Below, in pieces: positions 63,385-64,000 of a DNA stretch of 64,000 bases. This DNA is from Globodera rostochiensis. Taxonomy: Eukaryota > Nematoda > Chromadorea > Rhabditida > Heteroderidae. A model generated the notes under the pieces. It saw only the letters and a list, made by a program, of their open reading frames with translations. It was not told the origin of the DNA and did no database searches. Every line of letters starts with the position of its first letter. The stretch's first letter is position 1. The stretch spans positions 1,374,142 to 1,438,141 of the forward strand of contig JAEVLN010000005.1 of assembly GCA_018350325.1 (NCBI GenBank), given 5' to 3'. The position numbers were made by a program, and so were the translations under genes.

Positions 63385-63545
63385 GAGTGCGGCGCGGGAT
63401 TGATCCCGCGCGGGATTTTGCGGGATCCCGCGCCGCAATCCAGCATTTTTTGCGATTTGCGGGATTAATCGCGCAAATCCGATTTCCGCACGACCTTCCG
63501 AATTAATCCCGCAGCGGGATCCGCTAAATAATATGCGAATCCCGC
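63385..63545. repeat. CGCGGGATCCCGCG palindromic keyword repeat
   Basis: CGCGGGATTGATCCCGCGCG, GCGGGATCCCGCG and GCGGGATTAATCGCGC form a run of nested G+C-rich palindromes in A/T-rich DNA. Confidence 0.65.
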
Positions 63546-63570
63546 AATTGGAAATTTTGTTAGTGAATAA

Positions 63571-63690
63571 CAGGCATGAGCACGGATATCCGGATATCCG
63601 CGGATTATCCGGATACGGATATGGAATTTTAAAAACAGGACGGACACGGATGGATACGGATTTGAAAGTGAAATCCACGGATCGCTCATA
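63571..63690. repeat. GGATACGGATATCC-keyword repeat
   Basis: It starts CAGGCATGAGCACGGATATC at 63571, a hAT-like CAGG end. GGATATCCGCGGATTATCCG and GGATACGGATAT words follow. A mirrored but diverged end (ATCGCTCATATCC) lies near 63680. Confidence 0.55.
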
Positions 63691-63809
63691 TCCATATATT
63701 TGAGTGCCAGTATTTTTATAATAATTTTTGATTTTTGCTGAGGAAAGGCGGTGGTCTTTCATACTTTTGAAAAAAATTTCAACTTTATTTACAACATTCC
63801 CCCCAATTG

Positions 63810-63885
63810 AAACCATGGTCTAGTGGTTTGCTCTTCGAATTGTCATATGTTGTGTGTTGGTTCGAACCCTCTTGACTGCATTTAT
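63810..63885 (+). ncRNA. tRNA-like pol III sequence (tRNA pseudogene or SINE head)
   Basis: TGGTCTAGTGG (63816-63826) matches an A box and GGTTCGAACCC (63859-63869) matches a B box, at tRNA-like spacing. The acceptor and T stems do not pair well, so this is probably a tRNA pseudogene or the head of a SINE rather than a working tRNA gene. Confidence 0.5.
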
Positions 63886-64000
63886 TTATTTAGCGTTTTG
63901 CGTCAATTCACAAAAACGCTTCCCGCATTAATGAAATTTTAATAAATTTCCAAAAATATTTTTTATTAAAATGAATGCAAAAAAAGATTTTAAAAAAATT

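Overview
The window is nuclear DNA of an invertebrate, most likely a nematode and plausibly a plant-parasitic tylenchid (Heterodera/Globodera type). The reasons are an A+T-rich background, very short introns (35-44 bp in several places), a cluster of receptor-type guanylate cyclases, a CATP-type Na+/K+-ATPase relative, and many small secreted proteins without obvious homologues. The species is an inference. No bacterial operons are present, but one bacterial ribosomal-protein relic is.

Layout. 1-2.6 kb is repeats and nested transposon relics, including an 887-bp hAT-like element with a perfect 8-bp target duplication. 2.75-5 kb (-) is a mosaic secreted-type gene with EB-like Cys modules, a TNPVYP hexapeptide array, a ShKT domain and a Gly-rich tail. 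5.7-8.9 kb (+) is a secreted-protein gene whose third exon is split by a 2.1-kb LTR-like element. 9.6-12.9 kb (+) is an MFSD8/CLN7-like transporter with an intron-exon cassette amplified 11 times. 13.1-15 kb (-) is a secreted alpha-carbonic anhydrase. 15.9-22 kb (+) is a complete receptor guanylate cyclase. 22.2-27.7 kb holds two helical secreted genes (-), a His/Cys-rich prepropeptide (+) and a small acidic secreted protein (+). 28.8-34.3 kb (+) is the P-type ATPase. 34.8-36.8 kb (+) is a signal-peptide-bearing protein-kinase-like gene. 37.6-38.5 kb contains a degraded bacterial L27 gene.

38.8-57.4 kb (-) is a tandem pair of receptor guanylate cyclases. They share a nearly identical 4.2-kb block. 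The distal copy (38.8-50.6 kb) carries a TIR transposon in one intron and about 4.5 kb of satellite arrays in another. 57.4-64 kb is repeat-rich, with a second hAT-like element, a Gly-rich prepropeptide paralogous to the His/Cys-rich one, one more secreted protein, a palindromic MITE and a tRNA-like pol III element.

Three observations look most worth following: the splice-cassette minisatellite in the transporter gene, the hAT-ended elements that are each filled with a private short keyword, and the modular EB/TNPVYP/ShKT/Gly secreted protein. All exon structures were built by eye from splice consensus, frame continuity and family resemblance; no alignment or search was run.
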